Positions 8,371-20,000 of a stretch of DNA of 64,000 nucleotides are shown in pieces. The position numbers were made by a program, and so were the translations under genes. Within the stretch, counting starts at the first letter, position 1. Every line of letters starts with the position of its first letter. Below the pieces are notes generated by a model that worked only from the letters and a program-made list of their open reading frames with translations, was not told where the DNA came from and did no database searches. Source of the DNA: Massariosphaeria phaeospora (lineage: Eukaryota; Ascomycota; Dothideomycetes; Pleosporales); NCBI GenBank assembly GCA_011032825.1, contig JAADJZ010000031.1, positions 186,001-250,000 on the forward strand, written 5' to 3'.

Positions 8371-8942
8371 TGAATTACTCTCCAATTCCGACTAGGTGCC
8401 TAGGTATGGCTACTTTCGGTGATCTTTAGAGGGTGGCGGCGCCGTCTCTGGACTGTGGGGACCTGGATAGAGCAATGGCAGACGCCGTAATGAAGCACAA
8501 GTAGGAACAGGAAACCGTGCGACGCAGCTGATTCACTATTGATGGAATGCGAACGTGTGCATATGCGTCCTTGAGGTGGGTAGGTTGAAGAGGTTGAAAT
8601 AAAGAGTGACGCTACGGACCAGTTTCCGATCGAGAGACGAGAGATCATTCGCTCCGCGCTAAAATTTAGCGAGCTCGGAGCGCAACGCGCGCCGATAAGC
8701 TAGACATGTCCTTTCACAACCACTACGGCAAAAAAAACTTATTCAACCAGTTGATACCCTTTTGGTTCAGCAATCTTGGCATACCCCAATCCTTACATAT
8801 CTCAAGCTATTATTAGAGGTGTTCATTGCTGAGTGAGAGACATGCAAAAGTACACAATAAGCATAACCAAATCTGCGAAAACGAGGGAGTGGTACTTCTA
8901 GCAGAGCTGCAGTCGCTTACAGGTCCCCCGTTATACCCCTTA
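8371..8942. other. Spacer with a nested inverted repeat
   Basis: Holds no supported gene. The 33-bp nested palindrome at 8649-8681 is listed separately. The right part is the 3' flank of the gamma-tubulin complex gene. Confidence 0.45.
8649..8681. repeat. Nested inverted repeat (potential hairpin)
   Basis: Outer arms CGCTCCG / CGGAGCG (7 bp) enclose inner arms CGCTAAA / TTTAGCG (7 bp), with a single A at the centre and a 4-base asymmetry (AGCT) on the right. It could be a binding site for a dimeric regulator or a remnant of a palindromic repeat end. Confidence 0.6.
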
Positions 8943-11640
8943 CTATCTGCCCTTCTTGTCCCATTCCAATCGTTCCGCAAGCATCTCCCACACTGGCTCT
9001 GCCCCGACTCTGCCCACGCTCCGCAAACCTGCCGTAACAAACGGTAAAAGCCTGCCGATCTCCTCATCAATTTGCTTCAGGCGTTGTGGAAAGCTGTCTA
9101 CGTCCGTCTTGTTCTCTTGCTCAAGGTGCTTCCCAGCTTTGTCGGCGTCGCTTTCGGACTCGGATGATTCGGCCTCAACGATGGCCGGTATGAAGCTCTT
9201 GCGCCTTGAAGCTTTCGAGGCCGGTTTAACGGGAGGCCGTGGGATTCGTCCTTGTGAGCGGCTGGAAGGTTTCTTTTGTATGTTTTGAGAGTGGATTTCA
9301 GAGAACAAGACGCCGAGGTCTAATAATGAGATGATGGCGTTGTGAATAGGCTTCAGGTTGTCCGAGAGTAGTGACTGCTCTTGCAATCTTGCGACATACT
9401 TGATGTGAATGTCAGACATCTCATCTATACCCTCGGCCTTCAGCATAGCGGCACACATAGCTTCTGCTGATTGTGTTATAACAGTCTCAGTCAAGTATGA
9501 GCGAACCATGTCGGTGAACCAGATCAGCCGTTGGCGCAGCTTATAGCTCAAGTGTAGCAATCCACCATTGTTACTCTGATGGAAGCTTCTCAGAGGTGCT
9601 CGCTGCAGCAGATACTTGGCGCGATAGGTTTGGAGAAGGAATGTAAACATCTGTTGGTAGATGCGACCGGATGAACGCTGGATGATATTCATGATAGACC
9701 AAGGGATCTACACGGATTGTCAGTCTGGGTTTGAAAAGAGCGCCACTACTAGCCGGACTTACAGCGAGGTCAATAGATATGTTTCTAAGACTCTTGACAG
9801 ATCGACTCTGAGACTTCGTACGCAATGAGCGTACCACGATTTTTTCAGCATTCGATACCCCCAGGACTGTGCTAAAGATCCCACGTGCTAACTCGGTCAA
9901 GAGGAAGCGGTCGTTCCAACTTCGTTGGCCATCGTCCATGCGTTCAAACATTGCGTCCGCAAAGTCTTGAAAAACAGACCCATCTGCGCCTAGATATAGA
10001 TACTTGTAATGATTGAGGACCGTCATCAGGCCACACTCCGAGAAAAGGTGTTCGCGTAGGATACTTGAAGCCAATGAGTACTTGCTCTTGATCCAAGTCT
10101 GAAAAGCGGCCTGGAAAAGCTCCGGGAAAGGTGACAAGGGTAGCTCTGATCCAGTTCCACAAACTGTCTTATGGTCGAGCCGGGGCTCGGGCTCCGAACC
10201 GATCAGAGCAGCGCCATATATGCCAAATTCTTTGAGGAACACCACACTCTTTCCAGTGTTAAATATCCTTTGTGCTGCCGGCTGCAGAAAGGAAGGCGAA
10301 CGCAAGGCATTCTCTTTCCCACGACGAAGGACGAACCGATCATGCCAGACGGATGATGCTTCGGTGCTTGAGTCATTCTCGAAGACAAAGAATGTCTCAT
10401 CGTTGCTTCCAAGTTCACCAGATTCCATCCACCGCCTGATTGGCTTCTGGTAGGTTTGCAGACATTCGAAAAATATGTGAGATAGAAAATCAAAGACGTT
10501 TTTTTGTAGTGTCATTTGGGCGAGGCTTAGACGCTCAAATAGGGTTTCGAGATGTATAAAGGGATTCACAAGGAGTTGGGGCTCTATATCGGCAACTAGC
10601 TGAGCAAGCTGTAGTATCGGTCTGGAGATCGAGCGTATTTCGTCGTGGAGTTCAAGTAGACTCACCGAGATCGGCGTATGCGGTATCAGATATCGCTTCT
10701 GAAGCAGTGCGAGAGTTCGATCATAGTCACCCAACCGGCTCTTGATGGCAGCCTCAAAAGTCTGGATAAGCGGCAACGACGACGGACGCTGGGTCCACTG
10801 GCGCAGTCGATACACTTCGCGTCCAACGTCTGCCAGCTGAGCGAGTAGATGATCCATGGTCTTATGTATCGCGTGGCTGATTGTGTATTTCTGAACCACA
10901 CGAACGCTGCCATTGTACTTGTCTGTCTGGTATAACGAGGTCTGTAGCCCTGCAAGCATGAATAGGGTTTCTCTGACCGCCTGTAACTCGCTGAACTCAA
11001 TCTTTTGAGACTCTTCGTTGGGCGTTCGTGTCCAGAATTGCGAATCTTCTACTGCTGAGAGAATACCCGCATCTACGTCAATAACACAGGGCTCTGGATC
11101 AATGATGTCTTCATTTTCGACACTGGTGGTTGGCGACGACTTGGCCTTTTCTCGTCTTTTCTCGATACCTTCGTCTTCAGAGGATTCAGCCGCATAGTCG
11201 ATATCTTTCCACAGTTCCTCGTCACTGTACGGATCTTCTGCGATAATCTGGGCCCAGGTAAGAGGTGTAGGCGGGGTGGGCGGTCTAAGCAACTCCAATG
11301 CTTCCACTTGCGAGTTGTCCACAGGTCGATCAGATAGCTGCAGCAATAATGACAGGTACTCGGGCATCCATTTCTTCTGCCGCCCTTCCAGCTCATTCAA
11401 CCGCGACTTCAGTGCATCCGCAAGGACATCTCGATTAAGCACGCGAAACTTCTCATCCAGCCCCGTGAAACTCGCCTGGACGTCAAATTGGTTCGTCCGG
11501 GCATACTGGTGCGCTTTCAACCCTTTCGAAGCAACGTCCTTGGCCCGCTTGTATGCTTGTCTGTTGGCGTCAGGATCAAAGTCGACAACGGCCTGGATGA
11601 GGTCGTCGGTGAGACTCGCGATCCTCGCGTTTTGGGCCAT
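8943..11640 (-). CDS. Gamma-tubulin complex component, GCP5-like (Spc97/Spc98 family)
   Basis: Two exons: 11640-9763 and 9707-8943, with a 55-bp intron (GTAAGT...GTGTAG). They give 880 aa. The protein would be a subunit of the gamma-tubulin ring complex, which nucleates microtubules at spindle pole bodies. The N-terminal third (LNELEGRQKKWMPEYLSLL, then DPYSDEELWKDIDY) resembles GCP5-type proteins. The middle and C-terminal parts carry Spc97/Spc98 features: LYKLFD-like helices, FQTWIKSKYSLASSILREHL, and after the splice IPWSIMNIIQRSSGRIYQQMF followed by FLLQTYRAKYLL, where the family has its conserved grip-2 helices. The tail is Ser- and Glu-rich (SSESESDADK). The join is supported because only the spliced frame continues the conserved grip-2 segment. 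GCP4 or GCP6 assignment cannot be excluded. It is divergent from the mannosyltransferase gene, with 264 bp between the start codons. Confidence 0.82.
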
Positions 11641-11904
11641 CGCGACGCGTCGTCCGCTTCAATTTTGGCTACTGTCTCGGGAGTTCTTGAAGCCTTGCAC
11701 GGTGGTGCTGGTGGTACGCGTCGAGTGCTCCGCAACTAAACTATTAAGTCTGCACTGTCTCGATGTGGTTAGGCCTTCCTCGATTGGTGAAAGCGTGGGC
11801 AATTACGTCGCATCGGGGTCCGTGCGCGTGGAACCAGAGTTCGAGATACATGTGAAATCGCGACTCGTGGCCCGCTGTCTTTCCCAACGCAACTAGCCTT
11901 CGCC
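11641..11904. promoter_or_regulatory. Short bidirectional promoter region
   Basis: Only 264 bp separate the start codons of the minus-strand gamma-tubulin complex gene and the plus-strand mannosyltransferase gene, so both promoters and 5' leaders must lie here. I see no clear TATA box. Confidence 0.6.
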
Positions 11905-13301
11905 ATGGCGTTGCCAAAGGGTATGCGGGTGCTGGCCATCATCACAGCATGCATATTCTTGTACCTGGTGGTGTTGGTCTTCCAGGCGCCGTCGGAAGAG
12001 ATGCAAATGCCATCCAGAGCACCACCAAAGAAGTACCAGGAATGGGACCACGACCCTCAATTGGACCGTGAGTATGAGTCTTGAACGGCTTCTAGCTCTG
12101 TACAGCTCCAGTCTCGCTAACAGAACATACAGCATCCGGAGAACCTCCCGAGCCCCTCCGTCGAGTTGAAGGCGATAATTACGCGCCCGACAATCCACAC
12201 AGCGACCGTATAAACGCTACGATACTGAGCTTAGTGCGCAATGAGGAATTGAACGATCTGCTCCAGAGCATGAATGATCTCGAAAGAACCTGGAACCATA
12301 AATTCAACTACCCGTGGACCTTCTTCAACGACAAGCCATTCACAGCGGAGTTCAAGCGGAAGACGCGGGCAGCTACAAAAGCGGAGGTGCGATATGGTGT
12401 GTAGAAGACTAGGCACTATTCGTTGTACAAGAGGAAACCGCTGACCCATCTGGATCACAGAATTAGTCCCCGCCGCCCATTGGGACGTCCCCTCCTGGAT
12501 CAACGAAGACCTCTTCCAAGAATCCGTCTCCCTCCTCGTCGAACAGAAAGTACAATACATGGAAAAGCGCTCGTACCACCAGATGTGCCGCTGGAACTCG
12601 GGCATGTTCTCCGAGCACCCCGCGCTCAAGGATACCCAGTACTACTGGCGCGTAGAACCTAACGTGCAGTTCTTCTGCTCGGTCGACTACGACGTGTTCC
12701 GGTGGATGGCCGACCACAACAAAACCTACGGCTTCAACATCAACATCTACGACAACCCAGAGAGCGTCGCAACGCTGTGGCCCGAGACGCAGAAGTTCGT
12801 CGCAGACCATCCGGAGTACGTCCATCCGAATAATGCCGCCGAGTGGCTGGAGGATAGTCACAAGCGGCCCGAAAACAACAAGATAGCACACGGTTACTCG
12901 ACGTGTCACTTCTGGTCCAACTTCGAGATTGGCGACCTGGCCTTCTGGAGGAGTAAGGCGTACCGCGACTACTTTGATCATTTAGATCGCGCGGGCGGGT
13001 TCTTCTACGAGAGATGGGGGGATGCGCCGGTGCACAGTGTTGCGCTGGGCTTGTTCGAGGATAAGAGCAAGATACACTGGTACGTCGCTATACCGAACAC
13101 TCTGCACCAACTTAGCGCGGGGGAGACTAACATATCTCGCATAGGTTCCGCGACATCGGCTACCAACACATTCCCTTCTTCAACTGCCCCAACAGCCCGA
13201 AGTGCTCTGGCTGCGTTACTGGCCGCTTTACCGACGGCGAAAAGTGGCTGAATCGCGAAGACTGCCGTCCGCTCTGGTTCAAGTACGTCGGCATGGACTG
13301 A
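11905..13301 (+). CDS. Golgi alpha-1,2-mannosyltransferase, GT15 (KRE2/MNT1 family)
   Basis: Four exons: 11905-12067, 12133-12396, 12461-13079 and 13145-13301, with introns of 64-65 bp, giving 400 aa. It is a type II Golgi membrane enzyme that adds alpha-1,2-mannose from GDP-mannose to O- and N-linked glycans of cell-wall proteins. Residues about 8-28 form the signal anchor (RVLAIITACIFLYLVVLVF). Family motifs follow in order: NATILSLVRNEEL-type start, TWNHKFNYPWTFFND, HWDVPSWI, MCRWNSGMF, YYWRVEP with the acidic CSVDYDVFR, YGFNINIYDNPES, TCHFWSNFEIGD, then FRDIGYQHIPFFNCP and the C-terminal CRPLWFKYVGMD. Each intron restores a conserved codon: GAA in VRYELVP and TGG in IHWFRDIG. The length is typical of the family. 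Confidence 0.93.
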
Positions 13302-13834
13302 GCGTCTCGTGCTCGATTCCATTCCATTCCCATTTCCTATTAAGGGGAAGGTTGGTATCTGTCGAGTAGCATTTATGGCGTCAAAATAGTGGGATTATGT
13401 ATACCTATAATGCATTGGGCTAGCTGGACTATGTGGATACGGAGTTTAGGGCTGCGCTGCGATGAACGGCGATATTTGAGCATTTGTGCGCGTTGCGTAC
13501 AGTACTTAACTTATGAACGAAGATACATCATTTCTCTGTTCGTTCTATCACCGTGGACGTCTTGGGTTTATACCTGATTGGTGTGGCACGAATGCTTCGT
13601 CGGCGCGGCCACAAATGCACTCAAGAAGTTAGTGCAGGTTCAAACTACAATGAAATTCTGTACATCGACTACAGCGGAATATCGCTCTGTTACTGTTCGC
13701 CAAATCGACCCGCTTCTGAGTCGCAATACTAGTCTAGGAAATATCACATTAGTGACACAGCGGTTCCGTCCCTCCCGATTCAACCCGTCTAAGAAATTGA
13801 AAGCCGGCGTTGACGCATCTACGTGCACATCCGG
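13302..13834. other. Spacer between convergent genes
   Basis: Contains the 3' ends of the mannosyltransferase gene and of the cytochrome oxidase subunit gene. I see no further feature. Confidence 0.5.
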
Positions 13835-14632
13835 CTAAGCTTTCTCGGGGTATAGAACCTCTTTCAATGGGATGCCGAGCTCCTCGCGTATCCCCTCAAG
13901 CTCTGTGAGGTATTCTTCGTATTGTCCCTTGTTCTCGACCTTGAATTTGATACCTGGGTTATAGGTGTTAGCTTGCGTCATAGTCTGGGTCCCTATCGTT
14001 GCGCGCGATTGAGGCATTTATGCAAGTACTCTGCGATGTACGTATGTATGAGTATGTAGGTTGATGTGGGGAAACCTACCCTCGAATACTCGTACGGCGG
14101 ACGGGAAGTCGTTGACGCGCCTCGCAGCCTTCAAGGCGGAGATAATGACGGATGGCGATGGAACGAGATCGTATGCGAAGCAGTTGTTCAGGTTCCGCTA
14201 TTCAAGGTTAGCTCTGTGCTCGTACTCGAGTGCTCTACCAGAGCTTGACGAGGTGGTGCTGGTAGAAGTACAGAGGCTGTCTGCGACAACTCACCTGAAG
14301 CTCGAACACATCGTTCACCTTCTCGAATTCCTTCTCATATCTGTTGTCCAGACACACGAGTCAGCGACTACACTCTTGACAAGTTCAATCGCGCGCAATG
14401 GCTCGTCAAGCCCCCTCTGTACCCCCTCTCCCTGTCTGACCCAGCGGCCCCTCCACGGTGCGTCATACCTGGCAGTAAACTCTTCAAACGACTCCTCGGC
14501 GTGCTGGTCGTTGCACCTGACTGCGGATTGCGCAAAAGCTCGCTGCGCGCTCCAGGCAATGGGGCCGGCTCGGTAGGCCGGAACTCGCACGCCCGCACGG
14601 CTGACCTTTGACGCGGCGCGTACGAGGGACAT
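13835..14632 (-). CDS. COX6: Cytochrome c oxidase subunit 6 (COX6 / mammalian Cox5A family)
   Basis: Four exons: 14632-14469, 14340-14295 (46 nt), 14197-14080 and 13953-13835, giving 148 aa. It is a nuclear-encoded matrix-side subunit of mitochondrial complex IV. The first about 40 residues are basic and lack acids (SLVRAASKVSRAGVRVPAYR), as expected for a mitochondrial presequence. The mature part starts near the acidic HAEESFEEFTARYEKEF, followed by VNDVFELQRNLNNCFAYDL, PSPSVIISALKAARRVNDF and AVRVFEGIKFKVENKGQYEEY, all diagnostic for the family. It ends LGIPLKEVLYPEKA. The splice joins restore R-Y-E, Q-R-N and E-G-I-K codons. The 46-nt second exon is unusually short. The gene is convergent with the mannosyltransferase gene and upstream of the phosphate permease's 3' end. 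Confidence 0.93.
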
Positions 14633-15085
14633 TTTGGTCTCAATGGCAGACTGGGAAGCTGCAGGGCGGTCTGTAGAGTCGTGCGAGCGGGTGGATCGAC
14701 CGACGGGGTGGTGGGCGGGGTATCGCGGGTGGTTGTAATGTTGCTGTCGTGTGGTGGAGCTTTTGGTTTTCCTGTGGCATGATCCGGGACATTGGCGACA
14801 GGGGTGGGCGCACGTGAAATGTGGATCCGGTTTGTACAACCTCGGGATGTTCCTCAGGCGGCATCGTGCATCCGTAACACCATCCCGACCCTACTCTCAA
14901 CATCACAGATACGCACCAGTTGTCATTGAGTTTGTCTGTTTTGAAAAACTGCGTGTGCAAGGTCAAATTCGTTCTTATTAATTACACTATTGTGTCAGTC
15001 CGCCACCAGGTTCTAACTCTCTTCGACAAACTCATCATACCGAATCCTTACCAAGGCCTGTTACTATCCTTTCGCATCCAACCTT
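14633..15085. other. COX6 upstream region and permease 3' flank
   Basis: A 450-bp spacer between two minus-strand genes. It must contain the COX6 promoter. Short ORFs on both strands look like chance frames. Confidence 0.5.
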
Positions 15086-17057
15086 CTAAAAGTGAGGCGT
15101 GTTCAATGCCATCACGCACAGTATGCCAGATATCAGACCGGCGGCCGGAAGTGTGGCAACCCAGCCCATGAAGATGAAAGCCAGCTGCTTCCAGTTGACC
15201 GCGCCGACGTCGTAATTCATCAGCGCAACACCCATCACGGATCCAACCAAGCACTGCGTGGTCGAGACGGGCAGACCGAGGCGTGATGCGAGCAGAACAG
15301 TAACGGCAGCTCCGAGCTCGACGGCGAATCCTCGAGTTGGGGACATTTGCGTGATCTTGTTACCCATAGCGCGCATGACGTGGTAACCGTAGAACCAGAA
15401 TCCGAGACCGAGCAATAAACCGGCAACAACGAGAAACCAGATCGGAGTCGGGGAGGTTGTGTTGATCTCGCCAGCTTGGTAGGTTTCATATACCGCAGCC
15501 CAAGGGCCGACCGCATTGGCTACAATGGTTAGCTATTTTCTAAGGCTGAAGAGGCAGTGGGTGGAAAACCTACCAACATCGTTCGAGCCGTGGGCAATGG
15601 ACATCATCATGGCAGAAATAACCTGGCAGTAAGTCCACAGATGTTCGACACGAACATCATACCGGTGAGCTTTCGCATGGATAGCACGCAGTTCCTCTGA
15701 ATCGTGCGTTATAACGTCTCGGGTCACACCTGGCGCAGTGAGTAAGTGTTCAAAATCTGCTTGCAATCTATTTACTGACCTTGCAGAAGACCGTACTTGA
15801 AGTAACCGAACCATCGCTGAGGATTCGCCCAGGAGAGGTGAAGAACGGGTCCGATGAAGCGTTCATAGGGTTCTGGCTTGAGTTTACGTCTGAGACCCGT
15901 GGTGCTCGTCGGCTCTGTAACCTTCTCAGGATCCGACTGAACTTCTCCTGTAGCATGGCCATTGTGGTTGTCGGGCTTGATAATAACCTCTTCTCCAGAT
16001 CCGTTCACCGAGTGTCGTTGTCGGACAGTGTCTTCGTCTTTCTTCCCAGCTCGAACCTCACCATAAGCGTCGGCGTAGTCTGTTGATGTATTGTCAATTA
16101 TCTAAATTCAATGAGCTCGCGAGGGGATCATACAATTGGTCACGTAGGTATCTCTTTCTTTACCAAGGAGGAAGAGTGGAGGATTTTCTTTTCTCAAGAG
16201 AGGTCCGAGAACGACGTGCCAGATCCTGACGCGAGTATCCTTGTGGACCAACTTGCGCTCGAAGAAGGGTATGAAGAAGATGTAGGCAATGGCCAGACAT
16301 CCAAAGAATACGCCAAGAACGATACCAACCGCCTTGCCTGCCCCGAACTCTTCAAGAGACGGCGCAGTAGGGGCTTCGACGACAATGAACAGTGCAAGGA
16401 CAGCGGCCGTAGTAGCGAAATAGTAGGGGATAAGTCGCATGGCCCATTTGAAAGAATCTGCGCGCTCTAGAACGGCGTATTTTACAGTTCCGAAGATGAT
16501 AGCGGAAAAGGCGGCGGCAATCATAGGAGCGATGCCCCACGATGCGGCGACCTGCGATACGGAGCCACTTGCCCATCCCCACTTGATGGGAGCACCAGTG
16601 GCGAAGCCAACACCGATCAGGGCACCAACAACGGTTTGGGTTGTGCTAACGGGCATTCCGAATCTCGTCGCGACCATCAACCAGGTGGCTGAACCGACCT
16701 CAGCGCAACCCATAGCAAGCATCAACGTCCCTGGTGGCACTCCAGGTCGCCGAAAGCGGCTGATTGAGATGATGCCGTTCTTGATGGTGGAGGTGACACG
16801 GGCTCCAAGACCCACGGCGCCGGCGAACTCAGTACAGATGGACAAGAACCCGACTTGCGGCATCGTGAGCGTTCGCGCAGCCACCGAGGTGGCGAAGCTG
16901 TTGGCCACATCATCTAGAGCGTTTCGTCAGTTGTCGGATCAAAACGAGCTCGCAGGAGGGTCATACTTGCGCCGTTTCCAAAGGCAGAGAAGACGAATGC
17001 AATGGTGGTGAGGGCGAGGATCCAGTCATATTTGGCGGTGGCAGGAGGGGGCGCCAT
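15086..17057 (-). CDS. Sodium/phosphate permease, PiT family (PHO89-like)
   Basis: Five exons: 17057-16967, 16913-16134, 16079-15780, 15729-15574 and 15519-15086, giving 586 aa. It is a plasma-membrane phosphate:cation symporter of the PiT (PHO4) family. The two signature repeats are present: FGNGANDVANSFATSV near residue 30 (its Asn codon is made by the first splice) and AHGSNDVANAVGPWAAVY in the second half (Ala codon made by the fourth splice). Both halves also carry the paired motif with PVSTTQ (GMPVSTTQTVVGALIG and GLPVSTTQCLVGSVMG). About ten to twelve hydrophobic helices flank a hydrophilic central loop (residues about 290-400) that is rich in charged residues and continues through KPEPYERFIGPVLHLSW. 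Fungal homologues are induced by phosphate starvation; I did not identify a Pho4-type site. The start at 17057 gives MAPPPATAKYDWILAL, typical for these proteins. Confidence 0.93.
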
Positions 17058-20000
17058 CTTGTCTGTGTATAAAGATCTCCTCGAGCTCGGCTCAAAGTGT
17101 CTTGTCTTGTCGTGCTTTATGAGGACCAGGCTGGGATTTGGGGTTGGGCTGAATTTATATGGGGTACACACGAGCACTTCCCACGCGCCTGGGACTCCGA
17201 CGTCAAATCGGCCAAGCGAGTATCCTGGTGCCGAGAGTGCCCCCTGCTTGTATGCAACCTTCATGCGAAGTTCTCCGAATTTGACGCGCTGGACAGCAAG
17301 GCCAAGAGCTCTGCCAATATCTGGCCAAGGTTTTCCGCCGTGTTCGCTAACAGCCAATAGGAGTCACTCGTACAGTCCACGTTTAGCATGCGTTGGTTTT
17401 GAGGCATCGTGGGTTTCGAACAACGTCTGCGGTTCAGAGGCCAAGCCAGCTCCAACACTTCTGTTTGTTGCCACTCCGCCTGCGCCCTCCCTCCGCTGTG
17501 CCGGATACCCACCCTTGGCGCACTCGGTTTCCTGGAGCGTGGTGGATTTGAGTGGTTCCCGAGTCCGCTACCTGATCACGTGGTAACGCCAACCTCCCGT
17601 CACTGGTTACTCAGGATGCACAGGTGACGTGGTGCCATACCCACGCCAACCGTTCTACACCATCGAGTTACGTGCTTATCCTTTCTGCGTGGGCGTTCAA
17701 GCATGATGCATGCCATCTTGTCGGCAATACATGACGATAAGACCATCAGTGTACGAGCAATACATATCAAGCTCGTGAAAGTGGAAGTACCTGGTAGCAC
17801 TGTTGGACAGGTCATCTCAACGGATAGGGCGTGGCCGGTACCAAGACGTTTCCAAGGTGGCGTAGCCTCCAGCTCTAAGAGTGCTGGAGATCCCGCAAAA
17901 AGACTGTACTTGTGGCTGCATGCATAACCGGCGCCGTCGCTCCCCAAGCCCACGGTTCCTGATAGCTTACCATCTTCCCCGAGTGGTCAGACTGTTCTTG
18001 TTCCAACACCGACTATGTACCGGAAACTCAACCTCGCGGAAGTTGTTCTGGGCATCATAGGAGGATTCTGACAGCCAAGTCACTTGGGCCTTTTACATCT
18101 ACAGACCGGACTGATACTACAGTACAGTCTCCCCGTTTCACCTACATCATTACGCTTACGGAACCGTTAGCACCGGCTTTCGCCTGTCACTTCGCCGAGC
18201 TTCAATAGACGTCCTGCCACCACCACTTGGCGATTCTGTCACCCTCCCCGATCTTGTACTTGTAGGTCGCATGCCCCGTCACCAGGCTAGCCTATCCGAC
18301 CAGTCATGGCATCTGGACTTCTCCGGTGGTAATATTCTAGTCAGGCCATACGCTGACCACCTTTAATATTCCCACGTGCGAGGTATGATTTCATAAATCT
18401 ATGTCTCATCTCTCGTCTATCCTTAGGGCTACAACATCTTCGCACTCTTGGTATTGCTAGAAGTGTAGTGGAGTTTCTGGACCAAGAGCCTTGAGTTACT
18501 TCGTGGCGTGCTTGGTGGCTTCCTTTGAAATTCTGCTGAGATATAGACCGAGCCTTATGATCTGGACAATTTGTCTGGCTCGGAAGCTTCACCGATCACT
18601 GATCACCGATCTGATCTGACCTGATCTACTTCGTACACCCACAAAGACACTCAAGCAGAGTTTGCGCTCGAGAGCTAAGTCGCATCACAGCACCGCGAAA
18701 GACTTAGCGACTGGCTAGTGAGGCTCATGTGCTACAGACAACAGCCTACAATGCTGCACAACAACATTATACGCAACACTGTGTTACGAGGTGATAGAAA
18801 ATAGCTGCTCAGACTGTAAGACGCACTTGCAGTGGGTCGACGTCGGTATGGGCTAACATAATCTGCATATTAGGTACTACTTCAGTCCTAGACATAGCTA
18901 GCACCCCTTCAGCATTGTAATCGGCATATCACGTACGATAACTCGTTGCTTACGCACCATACCAACTGGCAGTCATTCTCCTAGTCTACTTAGAAGTACT
19001 CTATCGTCTATCTCGAAATGAATACGTTTCGGTTCAAGCTTTTTACCACACACACGCCTGATCATGCCTTTCGGCGAGTCTCTGTCCTGTGAACACGGCG
19101 TACAAAGGGTATCTGGATTCATCACCAATTCATCATCGTGTTCTCTTTAGGATTCAGCTTGATATTGCTAGTTTTTGTACTATGGGCTTGACGACCGTTC
19201 TTGTACTACAACATCTCAGGTCATCTTGTACTTGGACTGCGAGAGTGTGGAAGACAACGCCATGTCGTCGTTGCGTATAGAGGTATCACTGGCCATGGCC
19301 TGCGACTTTGGCACAAGAGCGCGAGGTTGGTAAGGTAAAGCCAGAGCAAGGTGTACTATGCACGCATCACGAAAATCCCGTACACTGGTGAGTAGGTAGG
19401 AGATGCTTTCCATTCCCTGTCGTAACTGCACGCAGGGTCTCGCAAAAGTGACAAAACGCTGTCGCGTGCCCCCTTCCCCAATACATCGACTCGACTCGAC
19501 CTCTTGGCTAACACCACGTTCACAGGCTTTTCTCTACCTAGATTACACATGTCTGACATCACGCTCTGAAGCGCTTCATGCCGCAGTCAAGGCCCTTGGC
19601 ACTCATGCTTGACTACTTCTATTTACAGAGAAAGTTTTCGCAAAGCTCAAACTTGCTGCGGAGAGCCTCATTTGTGCTTCTATTTACCCCGCGCCGCTCA
19701 ACGTCAACGATGAGCCGTCATGACTGACTCGGTTTCAGAACCCTCGTAGCATCCTGGGCTTGAAACATGTGTACTTGCATCCACTGGGCAACGGCACCGC
19801 GCAACGGGCCGCCGGCTCTTGTGAGCGGGTAGCGGGTTGGGCGTCTTGATGTTTTGAGTTGAGTTGGGGGGTGAGCTGAGCTGAGCTGAGCTGTCGATCA
19901 GGTTTCGGGTGGTGCTTGGCGCTGTGGCGTGGGACGGTGACGGTCACAGAGGATTCCGAGCTGTGTGTCACTGCCAGTTTTGTTGCTGACAGGAGGAGTT

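Noticed and set aside
7946..8395. 149-codon plus-strand frame
   Set aside because: It begins with TTG, is Ser/Pro-rich low complexity, and overlaps a better minus-strand candidate.
17600..17953. 117-codon minus-strand frame in the 4.8 kb spacer
   Set aside because: No motif, no neighbouring exon pattern and an irregular composition.
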